The notes under the pieces are model-generated. The model was given only the letters and a program-made list of their open reading frames with translations. It did not search any database and had not been told where the DNA came from. Made by a program: the position numbers and the translations under genes. From assembly GCF_024707105.1 (NCBI RefSeq), contig NZ_JANQAJ010000005.1:62001-126000 (forward strand): DNA of 64,000 nucleotides, given 5' to 3'. This document shows, in pieces, positions 28,840 to 37,186 of this stretch; position 1 is the first letter of the stretch; each line of letters begins with the position of its first letter. Source of the stretch: Devosia ginsengisoli. GTDB lineage: Bacteria > Pseudomonadota > Alphaproteobacteria > Rhizobiales > Devosiaceae.

Positions 28840-29334
28840 ATGAGCAAGAAGAACGTGAGTTGGGTAATAGGCGGCGCGGCGGCGATAACCGTGGCGGGAG
28901 CGGGCCTTTTCGCCTATGGCCTCGAAAGTCAGGCATTGACGAGGGCCCCCGTGCCGCAGGTCCAGAACCACGTTCTGGTCGCTCAGGCTGAGACAACGTC
29001 GGTCTCCTACACCGCTGAGCAAGCCGAGCGCGGCAAGACCGAGTTCAACAAGGAGTGCGTGGAATGCCACGGCCAGGACCTGCGGGGCGGGCTGCTCGGC
29101 GGGCCGCCGCTGCGCGGCGTGAGCTTTTTGCAGAAGTATGGCGGCGGCAGCCCGGCTGGCGTGTTGTACGAGGTCATGAGCTCGACCATGCCGCCCAACG
29201 CACCGGGAAGCTATTCGCCCACTGTCTATGCCGACCTGATGGCGCATATCCTCAAGACCAACGGGGTCCGATCGGGAAGCACCGAGCTGCCCTCCGATAT
29301 CGACGCGCTCTACGAGCTCACCATCGACAAGTGA
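28840..29334 (+). CDS. Cytochrome c, PQQ-dehydrogenase associated
   Basis: 164 residues. An N-terminal membrane or signal segment (WVIGGAAAITVAGAGLFAYG) is followed by a heme-binding CVECH at about residue 71 and a later Met candidate ligand in SSTMPPNAP (about 117). Single heme, class I type. Placed in a cluster with a quinoprotein alcohol dehydrogenase and pseudoazurin, it is a likely periplasmic electron acceptor for the dehydrogenase. The ATG at 28840 follows GAAAGG; an upstream start at 28825 is less likely. Confidence 0.88.
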   Translation: MSKKNVSWVIGGAAAITVAGAGLFAYGLESQALTRAPVPQVQNHVLVAQAETTSVSYTAEQAERGKTEFNKECVECHGQDLRGGLLGGPPLRGVSFLQKYGGGSPAGVLYEVMSSTMPPNAPGSYSPTVYADLMAHILKTNGVRSGSTELPSDIDALYELTIDK

Positions 29335-29359
29335 TGGTGCCCGGCGCTTCCCTTCCCAG

Positions 29360-29980
29360 GTGATCGGCCTGGATCTAACCCTGCAACTGGTGGTCACGCG
29401 CTTCCTCGCGGGCGTGATCATCGCCACCGTGCAGGGCGCGACGATCGCCACCATTGCCGTTTTGCTGGGCGACAGGGGGCCGCGCTATGACGGGCGGCTG
29501 ACACTCTCGCCCGCCAGTCATATCGACCTGCTGGGGCTCGGCTCGCTCATGCTGGCGGGCTTCGGTTGGAGCCGGTCGGTGGCGATCGACCCCGGCCAGC
29601 TGCGCATCGGCCGCTGGGGGCTGGTGCTCGCCGCTTTGGCCGGCAGTCTCGCCTTGCTCGTCGCTGGCTGGTTGCTCACCTTGCTGGTCATCCCGGCCCT
29701 GACACTGCTGCCGCACACGGCGGCCTTGGTGGTTGCCGCTTTTCTGCGCAGCGCGGCCCAGCTCTGTGTCTGGATGGCGCTGTTTACGCTCGTGCCAGTG
29801 CCGCCGCTCGCCGGCGCGCATATCCTTGCCGCGCTGGGCGTCCGCCTGCCGTCCGCTGCCGGCATGGTCATCGGCTGCCTGCTGCTGGCGCTTTCCGTCC
29901 TAGGCATCACCAGAATGGTGTTGGCGCCGGCCTATCAGATCCTTGCCCCGCTCGTGCTCGGCGCCGATTTCGCTCGATAG
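29360..29980 (+). CDS. M50 site-2-protease-like membrane protein lacking the zinc ligands
   Basis: 206 residues from a GTG at 29360. The segment LLGDRGPRYDGRLTLSPASH followed by IDLLG matches the rhomboid-like M50 (S2P) family, where it follows the HExxH site. At the HExxH position the sequence is VQGATIATIAVLLGD, with no His or Glu. The second zinc-site motif, normally PIPPLDGGRI, reads PVPPLAGAHI, with Asp replaced by Ala. About five hydrophobic segments are present. It follows the cytochrome gene by 25 bp. It is best read as a catalytically dead homologue with a structural or assembly role. Confidence 0.65.
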   Translation: MIGLDLTLQLVVTRFLAGVIIATVQGATIATIAVLLGDRGPRYDGRLTLSPASHIDLLGLGSLMLAGFGWSRSVAIDPGQLRIGRWGLVLAALAGSLALLVAGWLLTLLVIPALTLLPHTAALVVAAFLRSAAQLCVWMALFTLVPVPPLAGAHILAALGVRLPSAAGMVIGCLLLALSVLGITRMVLAPAYQILAPLVLGADFAR

Positions 29981-29987
29981 AGCGGTA

Positions 29988-30779
29988 TCAGTCGATCGGA
30001 CGCACGCCATAGCGCGCCATGATGGCGGCGATCGTGCCGTCCGCCGCCAACTCGGCGAAGGTTTGGTCGATGACGCGTTTGAGCGTGATGTCGCCCTTCC
30101 ACAGGCCGAAGACCATATTGTAGCGGGCGAGTTCCGGCGGGGCCCAGGCCACGGTCCAGTCATGCTCTTCCGCCAGCCGGCTCGCCAGCATCGCCTCGGT
30201 CACCCCCGCGTCCAGCGTGCCGTCGGCAAGGCCATCGGCCAGCGCCTCGGGGCTGGTCAGAATGCGTGCCGTGGCCCCCTGGTTGCGCAGGAAGCTCGCC
30301 AGCCCTATGCGGTCGAGACCCGATATCAGCGTCAGCACGCCGACCTGCTTGCCCTCAAGGCTTTCAACCGAGGTCGGCGAGACGACCGCCCAGCCGGTCT
30401 GGGCATAGGCTGGGCCGGTCTCGAGAAAGGAACGCGTTTGTGCCGAATTGACCACGCCGCCGGCAATCACCTGGCACTGAGCGCGGTTGAGGCCCCAGTT
30501 GCGCGGGTTGAAATCGCGTCCCATGGCGCCGTTCTCATTGATGACAAGCGAGACCCCGATGCGCTGCGCCAGCACCTGCAGCAGCTCGATATCGACGCCG
30601 GGCCGATCCGGGTCGCCGGTCACCAATGGCGGATAAAGCGGTGGTACGCAGGCGCGCAATGCGCCGGCCCGCTCGATCTCGCGCAAAGATGTATCCGGCG
30701 GCAAAAGGCTTATGCCGACAAGCAGCGCCAGCACCGCCCCGAAACTGATCAGATCGCGCATCCCTCCGTTCTCGGCCAC
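29988..30779 (-). CDS. MoxJ-like periplasmic substrate-binding protein of a PQQ-dehydrogenase cluster
   Basis: 263 residues, amino-acid-type SBP (family 3) fold: LRACVPPLYPPLV near the start, DIELLQVLAQRIGVSLVI, and AAIMARYGVRPID at the end. The N terminus LISFGAVLALLVGISLL is a signal or anchor. The GTG at 30779 has TGAGG upstream; the ATG at 30761 is an alternative. It follows the ABC-2 permease by 7 bp. Such proteins (MoxJ and relatives) occur with quinoprotein dehydrogenases and are thought to assist their assembly rather than uptake. Confidence 0.8.
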   Translation of the reverse strand: MAENGGMRDLISFGAVLALLVGISLLPPDTSLREIERAGALRACVPPLYPPLVTGDPDRPGVDIELLQVLAQRIGVSLVINENGAMGRDFNPRNWGLNRAQCQVIAGGVVNSAQTRSFLETGPAYAQTGWAVVSPTSVESLEGKQVGVLTLISGLDRIGLASFLRNQGATARILTSPEALADGLADGTLDAGVTEAMLASRLAEEHDWTVAWAPPELARYNMVFGLWKGDITLKRVIDQTFAELAADGTIAAIMARYGVRPID

Positions 30780-30786
30780 CGCAGCC

Positions 30787-31626
30787 TCACATCCGGTGGA
30801 AGTCGTAGAGCGCGATGCTGAACAGCACCACGCAGGCGGTGACGATCACGGTAATCCCCATCCAGGGGTCGAACTGGTTGTAGTTGATCAGGGCGCCGCG
30901 CAGCGCATCCACCGCATAGGTCAGCGGGTTCCATTCGATGATGGTCACCAGCCAGTCGGGATAGACCACGCGCGTCTGCGCCCGGCTCAGCGCCGGATCG
31001 AGCGGAAAGATCGAGCTGGAGGTGAAATAGAGCGGCAGGATCACCGCGTTGGAAAAGACGCCAAATCCCTGGAAACTGCCTATGCGATTGGCGATCACCA
31101 CGCCCAGCGAGGTCAGCGCGAAGGCAAGCAGCGCCATCAGACCCAGCGCCCTGAGAACGTCGACCGGGGTAAGCGGTATATCGGCAAAACGGGCCAGGAT
31201 CAGCACCAGGCATCCATGCAGCACCGCCACAGTCGTGCCGCCCAGCACCTTGGCCAGCAGGATTGTCGTTCGCGACAGTGGCGACACCAGCACTTCGCGC
31301 AGGAAACCGAATTCGCGATCCCATATCACCGACACCGCCGACTGCACTGAAGTGAACATGATGTTGAGGGCGATGACGGCCGGAAAGATGAATTGCAGAT
31401 AGGTGAAGGGTACGACGAAGGTGACCGCGCCATAGACCTCGCCTCGGAAATAGGGATTGAGCCCGATCCCCAGGATCAGCACCCACAGGATCGGCCGGCT
31501 GACCCCGCCAATGAGTTGGCCCCGATCGCGAAACGCACGCTTCACTTCACGCAGCCACAGCCCATAGAGCCCGCCAAGCTGCACCATCAGCGCACGATGC
31601 CATTCCATTGCCCGGACCTCGCTCAT
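30787..31626 (-). CDS. ABC-2 type transporter permease of a PQQ-dehydrogenase cluster
   Basis: 279 residues with six predicted helices and the ABC-2 core (PILWVLILGIGLNPYF; SSSIFPLDPALS; WNPLTYAVDALRG near the C terminus). It overlaps the ATPase upstream by 4 bp. Homologous permeases (PedC type) are known as part of PQQ-dependent alcohol oxidation gene clusters. Export direction is implied by the ABC-2 type. Substrate unknown; possible roles are export of a PQQ or metal-related factor, or removal of toxic alcohol or aldehyde. Confidence 0.87.
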   Translation of the reverse strand: MSEVRAMEWHRALMVQLGGLYGLWLREVKRAFRDRGQLIGGVSRPILWVLILGIGLNPYFRGEVYGAVTFVVPFTYLQFIFPAVIALNIMFTSVQSAVSVIWDREFGFLREVLVSPLSRTTILLAKVLGGTTVAVLHGCLVLILARFADIPLTPVDVLRALGLMALLAFALTSLGVVIANRIGSFQGFGVFSNAVILPLYFTSSSIFPLDPALSRAQTRVVYPDWLVTIIEWNPLTYAVDALRGALINYNQFDPWMGITVIVTACVVLFSIALYDFHRM

Positions 31627-32627
31627 CTCGTGTGCTCGCCTCCGCGCTTGCCGAAGGCAAAGGTCTGTTCGCGTGCGCCGGCCGCCCGGTCGCGCAGCTC
31701 GCGCCCGGTCAACGATAGGAAGACTGTTTCGAGGCTCGGCACCTCCACCTTGAGCGCGCTGATCCGCGTGCCGAATTCGGCAAGGAACGCGGCGATGAAG
31801 GCATCGTCGCTGGCCAGCGTCAGTTCCGTGCCCTGCCTGCCGGTCAGGCGGTCGGGATATTGTGCCGAAATCGCCGCGCTGTCGGCCTCGGTCAGCGGCG
31901 TCACGCGCACCAGGGATTGCCCGTGCGCCTGCTTCAGCGCTTCCGGCGTGTCGAGCGCCAGCACCTTGCCGCCATCGATGATGCAGACCCGATCACAGTT
32001 CTCCACCTCCTCGATATAGTGGGTGGTCACCAGCACTGTGATGTCCCGCTCGGTCCGCAGCCGGCGCAGATAGGCCCAGATGCGCTCCCGCGTCTGCGCG
32101 TCGAGCCCTACGGTCGGCTCGTCGAGCAGCAGGATTTTGGAATCATGGATCAGCGCCCGCGCGATCTCGAGCCGCCGCTTCATGCCAGATGACAGCGCCC
32201 GCACCGGCTTGGCCGCCCAGTCGGACAGCTCGACCAGCGCCAGCATTTCTTCGATCCGCGCCCGCCTGATCTTGCGTGGCACGCCGAAGACCAGCCCATG
32301 CAGTTCGAGATTCTCGCGCACCGTCAGCCGGTCGTCGAGGCTGGGCTCCTGGAAGACGATGCCGAGACGCTGCCGTGCGGCCCGCGGGTTCTTCGCGACA
32401 TCCATGCCGCCAATGAGCGCCGTGCCGCTATCGGGCCGCAGAATGGTGCTCAGGATATGGAGCAGCGTTGTCTTGCCGGCGCCGTTCGGCCCCAGCAGCG
32501 CGAACAGTTCCTGCTCGCGCACGGCAAAGCTCACCGCGTCGAGCGCCAATGTGCGGCCGTAGCGCTTGGAGATGGCGTCGAGGCTTATCGCGTCAGCAGA
32601 AGCAAGCGGGGTAGCGTCGGGCATCAT
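31623..32627 (-). CDS. ABC transporter ATP-binding protein of a PQQ-dehydrogenase cluster
   Basis: 334 residues. Walker A LGPNGAGKTT (about 43), signature LSSGMKRRLEIARAL, Walker B ILLLDEPTVGLD and His switch TTHYIEEVE are intact; the signature has SSGM in place of SGGQ, normal for the ABC-2 drug/NatA group. The ATG at 32627 overlaps the stop of the upstream MoxJ-like gene by 4 bp; a frame extension upstream is rejected. It drives the ABC-2 permease immediately downstream. Confidence 0.9.
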   Translation of the reverse strand: MMPDATPLASADAISLDAISKRYGRTLALDAVSFAVREQELFALLGPNGAGKTTLLHILSTILRPDSGTALIGGMDVAKNPRAARQRLGIVFQEPSLDDRLTVRENLELHGLVFGVPRKIRRARIEEMLALVELSDWAAKPVRALSSGMKRRLEIARALIHDSKILLLDEPTVGLDAQTRERIWAYLRRLRTERDITVLVTTHYIEEVENCDRVCIIDGGKVLALDTPEALKQAHGQSLVRVTPLTEADSAAISAQYPDRLTGRQGTELTLASDDAFIAAFLAEFGTRISALKVEVPSLETVFLSLTGRELRDRAAGAREQTFAFGKRGGEHTR

Positions 32628-33472
32628 GGGGCTGCAACGGTGGCGGGGAAATCGAAGCTTTCGAGTATGCCCGCCAGAGTACCATCGGCGGCAAGCGCGG
32701 CAATGGCCTCGTCGATGGCGTTGCGCAGGAATTTCTGGTCGGACAGCACCACCGCACCCACGCCAAGCGTGGTCGGCGGCAGCGGATCGGGGGCGACAAT
32801 GTGCAGTTCCGCATAGGCGGGATCGCTGCGCTGCTTGCCCCACAGGCTCGGCGCCCATACCAGCGCGATATCGACGGAGCCGCTGAGCAGTGATTCAAGT
32901 GCCTGCTCGTTGGTGCCCATGGGATAGGCCGGCCATCGCTTGTCTGTCGGCAGCGCCGACAGGTAGGAAACGAGCCGGAGATGAGCCGTGGTGCCCACCG
33001 TGGCGCCGATGGGGTGCCCCGGCGGCAGGTCGGCAAGCGCGTGCAGTTCAGGGTTGGAGGCGACGAAGACATATTGGGTATCGTAATAGGCCCGAGTCAG
33101 CGCGATCCAGTTGGCATATCCCTCGGGAATCAGCTTGAAGCCCATATGGACATCGCAGTGTTCCACCATGATCGAATAGACCCTGGTGATGTCTTCGATG
33201 GCGATCTCGCGCTCCACCACATAGCGCTGCGGTTCGAGCAGCAGGGTGGCGGCGATGGCGTCGGCAATGGCGCCGGCCACTTCCCAATCGGGGTCGCGCT
33301 TGTCGATACAGTAGCGAAGCTGGGATTCATCCAGCCGCCGGCCGATATTCCACTGGCCGTCGGCAAAGGGGACGTCGTCGAAATCCGCCTCCTGGGCAAA
33401 GGCAGGTACAGCCAGCGCAAATGCCAGCGTCATGATGCCCGTCAGGCGCAGGAAAACCCAACCAATCCGCAA
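32624..33472 (-). CDS. Quinoprotein-dehydrogenase-associated periplasmic binding protein (MoxJ-like)
   Basis: 282 residues from a TTG at 33472, which gives a full signal peptide (ending AFALAVPAFA) and has GAGGT upstream; the internal ATG at 33433 would cut it short. The body is an SBP family 3 fold: YCIDKRDPDWEVAGAIADAI, the MGFKLIPEGY segment and DIALVWAPSLWG. This matches proteins found next to PQQ dehydrogenases. It follows the dehydrogenase after a hairpin. Probably periplasmic, with an assembly or sensing role. Confidence 0.82.
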   Translation of the reverse strand: MRIGWVFLRLTGIMTLAFALAVPAFAQEADFDDVPFADGQWNIGRRLDESQLRYCIDKRDPDWEVAGAIADAIAATLLLEPQRYVVEREIAIEDITRVYSIMVEHCDVHMGFKLIPEGYANWIALTRAYYDTQYVFVASNPELHALADLPPGHPIGATVGTTAHLRLVSYLSALPTDKRWPAYPMGTNEQALESLLSGSVDIALVWAPSLWGKQRSDPAYAELHIVAPDPLPPTTLGVGAVVLSDQKFLRNAIDEAIAALAADGTLAGILESFDFPATVAAP

Positions 33473-33495
33473 GATCGGACCTCACCGGAAAGGCA

Positions 33496-33527
33496 CCGGG
33501 CGGACTGGAAGTTCCAGGTCCGCCCGG
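33496..33527 (-). terminator. Strong hairpin after the PQQ dehydrogenase
   Basis: CCGGGCGGAC-TGGAA pairs with TTCCA-GGTCCGCCCGG over 15 bp with one bulged base and a 1-nt loop. It lies 27 bp downstream of the quinoprotein stop on the - strand, before the MoxJ-like gene, and should lower expression of the transporter genes relative to the dehydrogenase. Confidence 0.7.
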
Positions 33528-33553
33528 GCCGGTGTCAGGATGCGCTCAGCCGG

Positions 33554-35281
33554 TTATTCGGCGTCGGGCAGTGCGAAGACATAGAGCGCCACCGGGTTGT
33601 TCGGTGGCAGCTTCACGTCCGGGGTCAACGACTGGAGGCGGCCCAGGCCGTTACCGAAGGCTGCCACAATGGCGATATACTGCTTGCCATCGGCTTCGTA
33701 GCTGATCGGGAACGACTCGAGCGAGTTGCTGAGCGTCGGGCTGGTCCAGAGAACATCGCCCGTTTCGTCGTCGAATGCGATGAGCTTGCGATCCAGCGTG
33801 CCGACGAACACGACACCGCCGGCGGTCGGCAGGGTCGAGGACGTGACCGGCGCATATTGCCGGTACTGCCACATCTCGGACTGGTCATCCACCTTGAAGG
33901 CGCGGACCTGGCCGATATTGCCGTCACCGTCGGGCCGGGCCACGCGCGAATAGGTCTGCAGGCCGCCGCCGGTATAGATCTGGCCCGGATCGAGCGGGTT
34001 GACCGTAGTATTCGAGCAGAATTCCACCGTCGGCAGGTAGATGGCGCCGGTCTTGGGGCTATAGGACGTAGCCTGCCAGGCCTTGCTGCCCGGGTCGGCG
34101 GGGCAGTTGAAGGTGGTTTCCCCGATCACCGGAATGACTTCGGGGTTGATCTCCTTGGCGCCGGTTTCCGGGTCGATCGACAGCACCACATTCTGCGGCA
34201 CGGTTTCCTTGGCCCACAGCCATTCGCCGGTATTGCGGTCGATGGCTTCCATGATGCCCAGCTTGCCTGTCGTCACCACCATGTCGTCGATGATCAGGCG
34301 TTCATAGACATAGTCGAGGTCGAGCGAGTCGGTTGGCAGGTACTGGTGGTACCACTTGAGGTCGCCGCTGGTCGCATCGATAGCGAGCGTCGAGTTGGTG
34401 TAGAGCGCCTCGTTGGTGACGTTCGGGTCCGAGCTCTTGGGTGTGAGGCCCGCGATCTCGACGTTCCACGGATAAGGCTGGCCGACGCCGGCAAAGATCA
34501 GGTTCTGCTCGGGATCGTAGGAGCCGGTGATCCAGGCCGAAGCGCCGTGGCGGCTTTCGAGCGGAATGCCGTTCCAGCTGTTGCCTTCGGGCGTATCGCC
34601 ACGCGCGATGGTGTTGACGCGCCAGATTTCCTCGCCGGTCTCGGCATCGTGGCCGGTGAAGAAGCAGCCGCCTGGCTGGGCATTGCTGCAATTGGTCATG
34701 CCCTGGATGACGACGCCATTGGCGACCAGCGGACCGGAAGAATAGCCAAAGCCGCTCTTGTAGTTCGCCACCTGCTGGTCCCAGACCAGATCGCCGGTCT
34801 TGATGTCGAGCGCGATGATGTGAGCGTCACGGGTGGCGACGATCAGGTTGTTGCCATAGATGGCTTTGGAGCGTTCGCCGCCGGGGGTTACGCCATCGGG
34901 CAGTTCATACTGGTATTCCCAGATGAGTTCGCCGGTTGCGGCGTTCAGGGCCTGGATACGATGGTCGGAATTCTGGAGGAACATGACGCCGTCGTGGACG
35001 AGCGGGGTTTCCTGAGTGGCTCGACCAGGGCTCATGCCCCAGGACCAGGCCAGTTGCAGCTTACCGACGTTTTCCTTGTTGATCTGCTCGAGCGGGCTAT
35101 AGCCCCAGCCGTTGAACGTGCGGCGCCACATCAACCAGTCGGCATCGGGCGGGTTGAGCAGCATCTCGTCCGTGACGGGCGTGATCGAGTCGATTGGTGC
35201 ATCCTGGGCGATCGCCGCGTGGACGGCCATCAACGATACTGCGACCGCAACGAGCGCAGTTAGTTTCGGACTACTCTTCAT
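33554..35281 (-). CDS. PQQ-dependent alcohol dehydrogenase (quinoprotein)
   Basis: 575 residues with a signal peptide ending AVHAAIA before QD. Eight-bladed propeller repeats with tryptophan docking motifs recur (ALNAATGELIWEY; ALDIKTGDLVWDQ; AETGEEIWRV; DETGDVLWTS). The catalytic Asp is expected in SLDLDYVYE (about 318), where a second Asp two residues on resembles the lanthanide-type enzymes. However, the usual metal-ligand segments differ: GTGNP is GVGQP, and the SGAE loop reads GMTNCSNAQPGGC. No vicinal Cys pair is seen. It oxidises an alcohol in the periplasm, passing electrons to cytochrome c or the pseudoazurin. Substrate unknown. Confidence 0.87.
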   Translation of the reverse strand: MKSSPKLTALVAVAVSLMAVHAAIAQDAPIDSITPVTDEMLLNPPDADWLMWRRTFNGWGYSPLEQINKENVGKLQLAWSWGMSPGRATQETPLVHDGVMFLQNSDHRIQALNAATGELIWEYQYELPDGVTPGGERSKAIYGNNLIVATRDAHIIALDIKTGDLVWDQQVANYKSGFGYSSGPLVANGVVIQGMTNCSNAQPGGCFFTGHDAETGEEIWRVNTIARGDTPEGNSWNGIPLESRHGASAWITGSYDPEQNLIFAGVGQPYPWNVEIAGLTPKSSDPNVTNEALYTNSTLAIDATSGDLKWYHQYLPTDSLDLDYVYERLIIDDMVVTTGKLGIMEAIDRNTGEWLWAKETVPQNVVLSIDPETGAKEINPEVIPVIGETTFNCPADPGSKAWQATSYSPKTGAIYLPTVEFCSNTTVNPLDPGQIYTGGGLQTYSRVARPDGDGNIGQVRAFKVDDQSEMWQYRQYAPVTSSTLPTAGGVVFVGTLDRKLIAFDDETGDVLWTSPTLSNSLESFPISYEADGKQYIAIVAAFGNGLGRLQSLTPDVKLPPNNPVALYVFALPDAE

Positions 35282-35595
35282 GAGTGTCTCCTCTCCTCCA
35301 AAAATGCTTTGCTAGCGCTCGGGCTGGTCGTTGCCAGGGAATTGCCTTGCCGCAAATTTGTACGCTAGCTTACTATCAGCTAAGCCGATGCGGTGGGGAA
35401 CGTCAACACGACGCAGACGTTTCCATGTCGATTTTGGGCGAAGCCCGGAATTTTCAGCGCGCTGAGGATTTTGCGCGGGCGCCGTTGCCCCAGCGGTAAT
35501 GCTGCCTATCGGAGATTTGCCCGTCTCTTCGCTGCGCGAAGACAGGGCCGGAAACAACCAGGGACGCATTGCGCGTCGATAAGAGGAGAAAGATC
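35282..35595. promoter_or_regulatory. Divergent promoter region between quinoprotein and pseudoazurin genes
   Basis: A 314-bp gap that must hold promoters for both genes. GCTTA-N8-TAAGC (35368-35385) is an inverted repeat near the centre. GAGGAGA (35584-35590) is the ribosome binding site of the + gene and GGAGAGGAGACAC (rc of 35284-35296) that of the - gene. No clear -35/-10 pairs. Confidence 0.4.
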
Positions 35596-36057
35596 ATGCC
35601 TGCAATTTCAAGGCGCAAGTTCGTTGCCGGATCGGTCGCGGCACTGGCCGTTCCGGCCGTATTGACCGGTCGAGCCTTCGCGGCCGAGCACGAAGTTCAT
35701 ATGCTCAACAAGGGCGAGGCGGGCGCCATGGTGTTCGAGCCCGCGCTGATCCGGGTTGCGGCCGGCGACACCGTCAAATTCATTCCCACCGATCCGGGCC
35801 ACAATGCCGAGACCATCCGGGGCATGGCGCCCGAGGGGTCCGAACCGTTCAAGGGCGCCATCGGCAAGGAAGTCGACGTGACGTTCACCGTGCCGGGCGT
35901 CTATGGCGTGAAGTGCCTGCCGCACTTCGCCATGGGCATGGTCGCGCTGGTGGTCGTTGACGATCCCGCCGCCAATCTCGAAGAAGCCAAGGCGGTCCGA
36001 AACCCGCCCAAGGCAAAGGAGCGCTTCGACGCCATCTTTGCCGAGCTCGGCGACTGA
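35596..36057 (+). CDS. Pseudoazurin (type 1 blue copper protein)
   Basis: 153 residues. A Tat-like signal ([20 protein letters not shown]) ends at AFA before AEHEVH. The four copper ligands are visible: His in DPGHNAET (about 74), then Cys, His and Met in [11 protein letters not shown] (about 113-121). [13 protein letters not shown] and YGVKC segments are canonical. Located in the periplasm as a mobile one-electron carrier. Divergent from the quinoprotein dehydrogenase, it is a plausible acceptor for that enzyme or its cytochrome. The ATG at 35596 follows AAGAGGAG. Confidence 0.93.
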   Translation: MPAISRRKFVAGSVAALAVPAVLTGRAFAAEHEVHMLNKGEAGAMVFEPALIRVAAGDTVKFIPTDPGHNAETIRGMAPEGSEPFKGAIGKEVDVTFTVPGVYGVKCLPHFAMGMVALVVVDDPAANLEEAKAVRNPPKAKERFDAIFAELGD

Positions 36058-36063
36058 TCCCAT

Positions 36064-36100
36064 CGTGCGGACCCGGGGGCAATCGCCCCCGGTTCGCACG
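36064..36100. terminator. Bidirectional terminator between pseudoazurin and AraC genes
   Basis: CGTGCGGACCCGGGGGC and GCCCCCGGTTCGCACG pair over about 15 bp around an AATC loop, between two convergent genes. The T-poor flanks mean it may be a weak intrinsic terminator for either strand, but the stem is strong. Confidence 0.7.
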
Positions 36101-36129
36101 AAATAGGCGCCGGCCGATGACCTATGCGC

Positions 36130-37116
36130 TTATTCGAGCGGCACCAGCATGGTGCAGACGGGAGCCCAGGTGCTGTTTGCCGTGATGGGACATTCGGTGA
36201 AGAATTCGAGGCCGGGCACGTCGGAATAATTGTAGTTCGTCGTGGGCATCCATTTGTCGAGCATATAGGCGTAGATTTCAGGGCGGGGGCGCGGATTGCG
36301 GGTATTGTCGATAACCGCGTAAAGCCCTGGATCGATGGTCACGAGATTGTTCTTGATCTCATCCAGCTGCAGCCGTGCGTCCTGATCGTCGGCAAAGACA
36401 TAGCAACAGTCATAACGAATTTCGTTGGAGGGGGTGACGCGAGGATCGTCGTAGACGCGCCCGAGAAACCGCGCGCCCGCTTCATCGCCGCCCCGTAGCG
36501 CATCGGGCAGCCGGTCGAGGAAGTCCCGCCAGATTTCCTGCATCCTGGAATAGGGCCCGTAATACCGGCGGAACAGGCAACGGTAGCTGCCTATATCGCG
36601 TGTCTGGATCTGGGGAGCCGCGTCCAGGGACACGCCACGGTTTCGCTGCCGGTAAAAAATCTCGGCATCCCATGATGCATTGTCGGACCGATATGCGGTA
36701 GGCGAAACACCCCAGAAGGAGCGGAACGCACGGGTGAAGGCGGCATTGCTGCCATAGCCGTAGGCGATGGCGATCTCGTAGATGGATTGGTTCGTGTGTT
36801 TCAGCCGGGACGCCGCATTGTGCATCCTCACCCGCTTGAAATAGGCATAATACGACTCGCCCACTTCGGTCTGGAACAAGCGCTCGAAATAGAACTTGCT
36901 GAGCCTGACCTTGGCTGCCGCCGCATCGAGATCGATAGGCTCTGAAATATTTTGCTCGATATATTTGAGTGCCGCGAGTACCCGAATATCCACTGGCCTG
37001 GTCCCACCTTGGCAGCAGTTTCCTGCCGACGCCCAAACTCCTGCACCATCCAGCCTGGCCGCTCTCGCCGCGATCTGTTCAAACCTGGATGCCGGCCCGG
37101 TCATAGCAGCGACCAT
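36130..37116 (-). CDS. AraC-family regulator with C-terminal GyrI-like effector domain
   Basis: 328 residues. Helix-turn-helix domain at about 43-145 (ALKYIEQNISEPIDLDAAAA; YEIAIAYGYGSNAAFTRAFR; FWGVSPTAYR). The C-terminal half (about 165-328) reads like a GyrI/SOUL-type small-molecule binding domain (YCCYVFADDQDARL; LEFFTECPI). This is the Rob/SoxS-Rob-like layout, with the DNA-binding domain first. A signal such as an alcohol or other small ligand is possible. It is convergent to pseudoazurin and upstream of nothing obvious, so its targets are unknown. Confidence 0.9.
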   Translation of the reverse strand: MVAAMTGPASRFEQIAARAARLDGAGVWASAGNCCQGGTRPVDIRVLAALKYIEQNISEPIDLDAAAAKVRLSKFYFERLFQTEVGESYYAYFKRVRMHNAASRLKHTNQSIYEIAIAYGYGSNAAFTRAFRSFWGVSPTAYRSDNASWDAEIFYRQRNRGVSLDAAPQIQTRDIGSYRCLFRRYYGPYSRMQEIWRDFLDRLPDALRGGDEAGARFLGRVYDDPRVTPSNEIRYDCCYVFADDQDARLQLDEIKNNLVTIDPGLYAVIDNTRNPRPRPEIYAYMLDKWMPTTNYNYSDVPGLEFFTECPITANSTWAPVCTMLVPLE

Positions 37117-37186
37117 CTACCAGATTTGATCATTCTTGCCGTGGCATCGCAACAGATAACGATCGGCTCAAGGGCAGGCCCTGCGC

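Noticed and set aside
32981..35263. 760-residue open frame on the + strand opposite the quinoprotein gene
   Set aside because: It is antisense to a clearly conserved coding sequence and its product has no family motifs; long antisense frames are expected in high-GC DNA.
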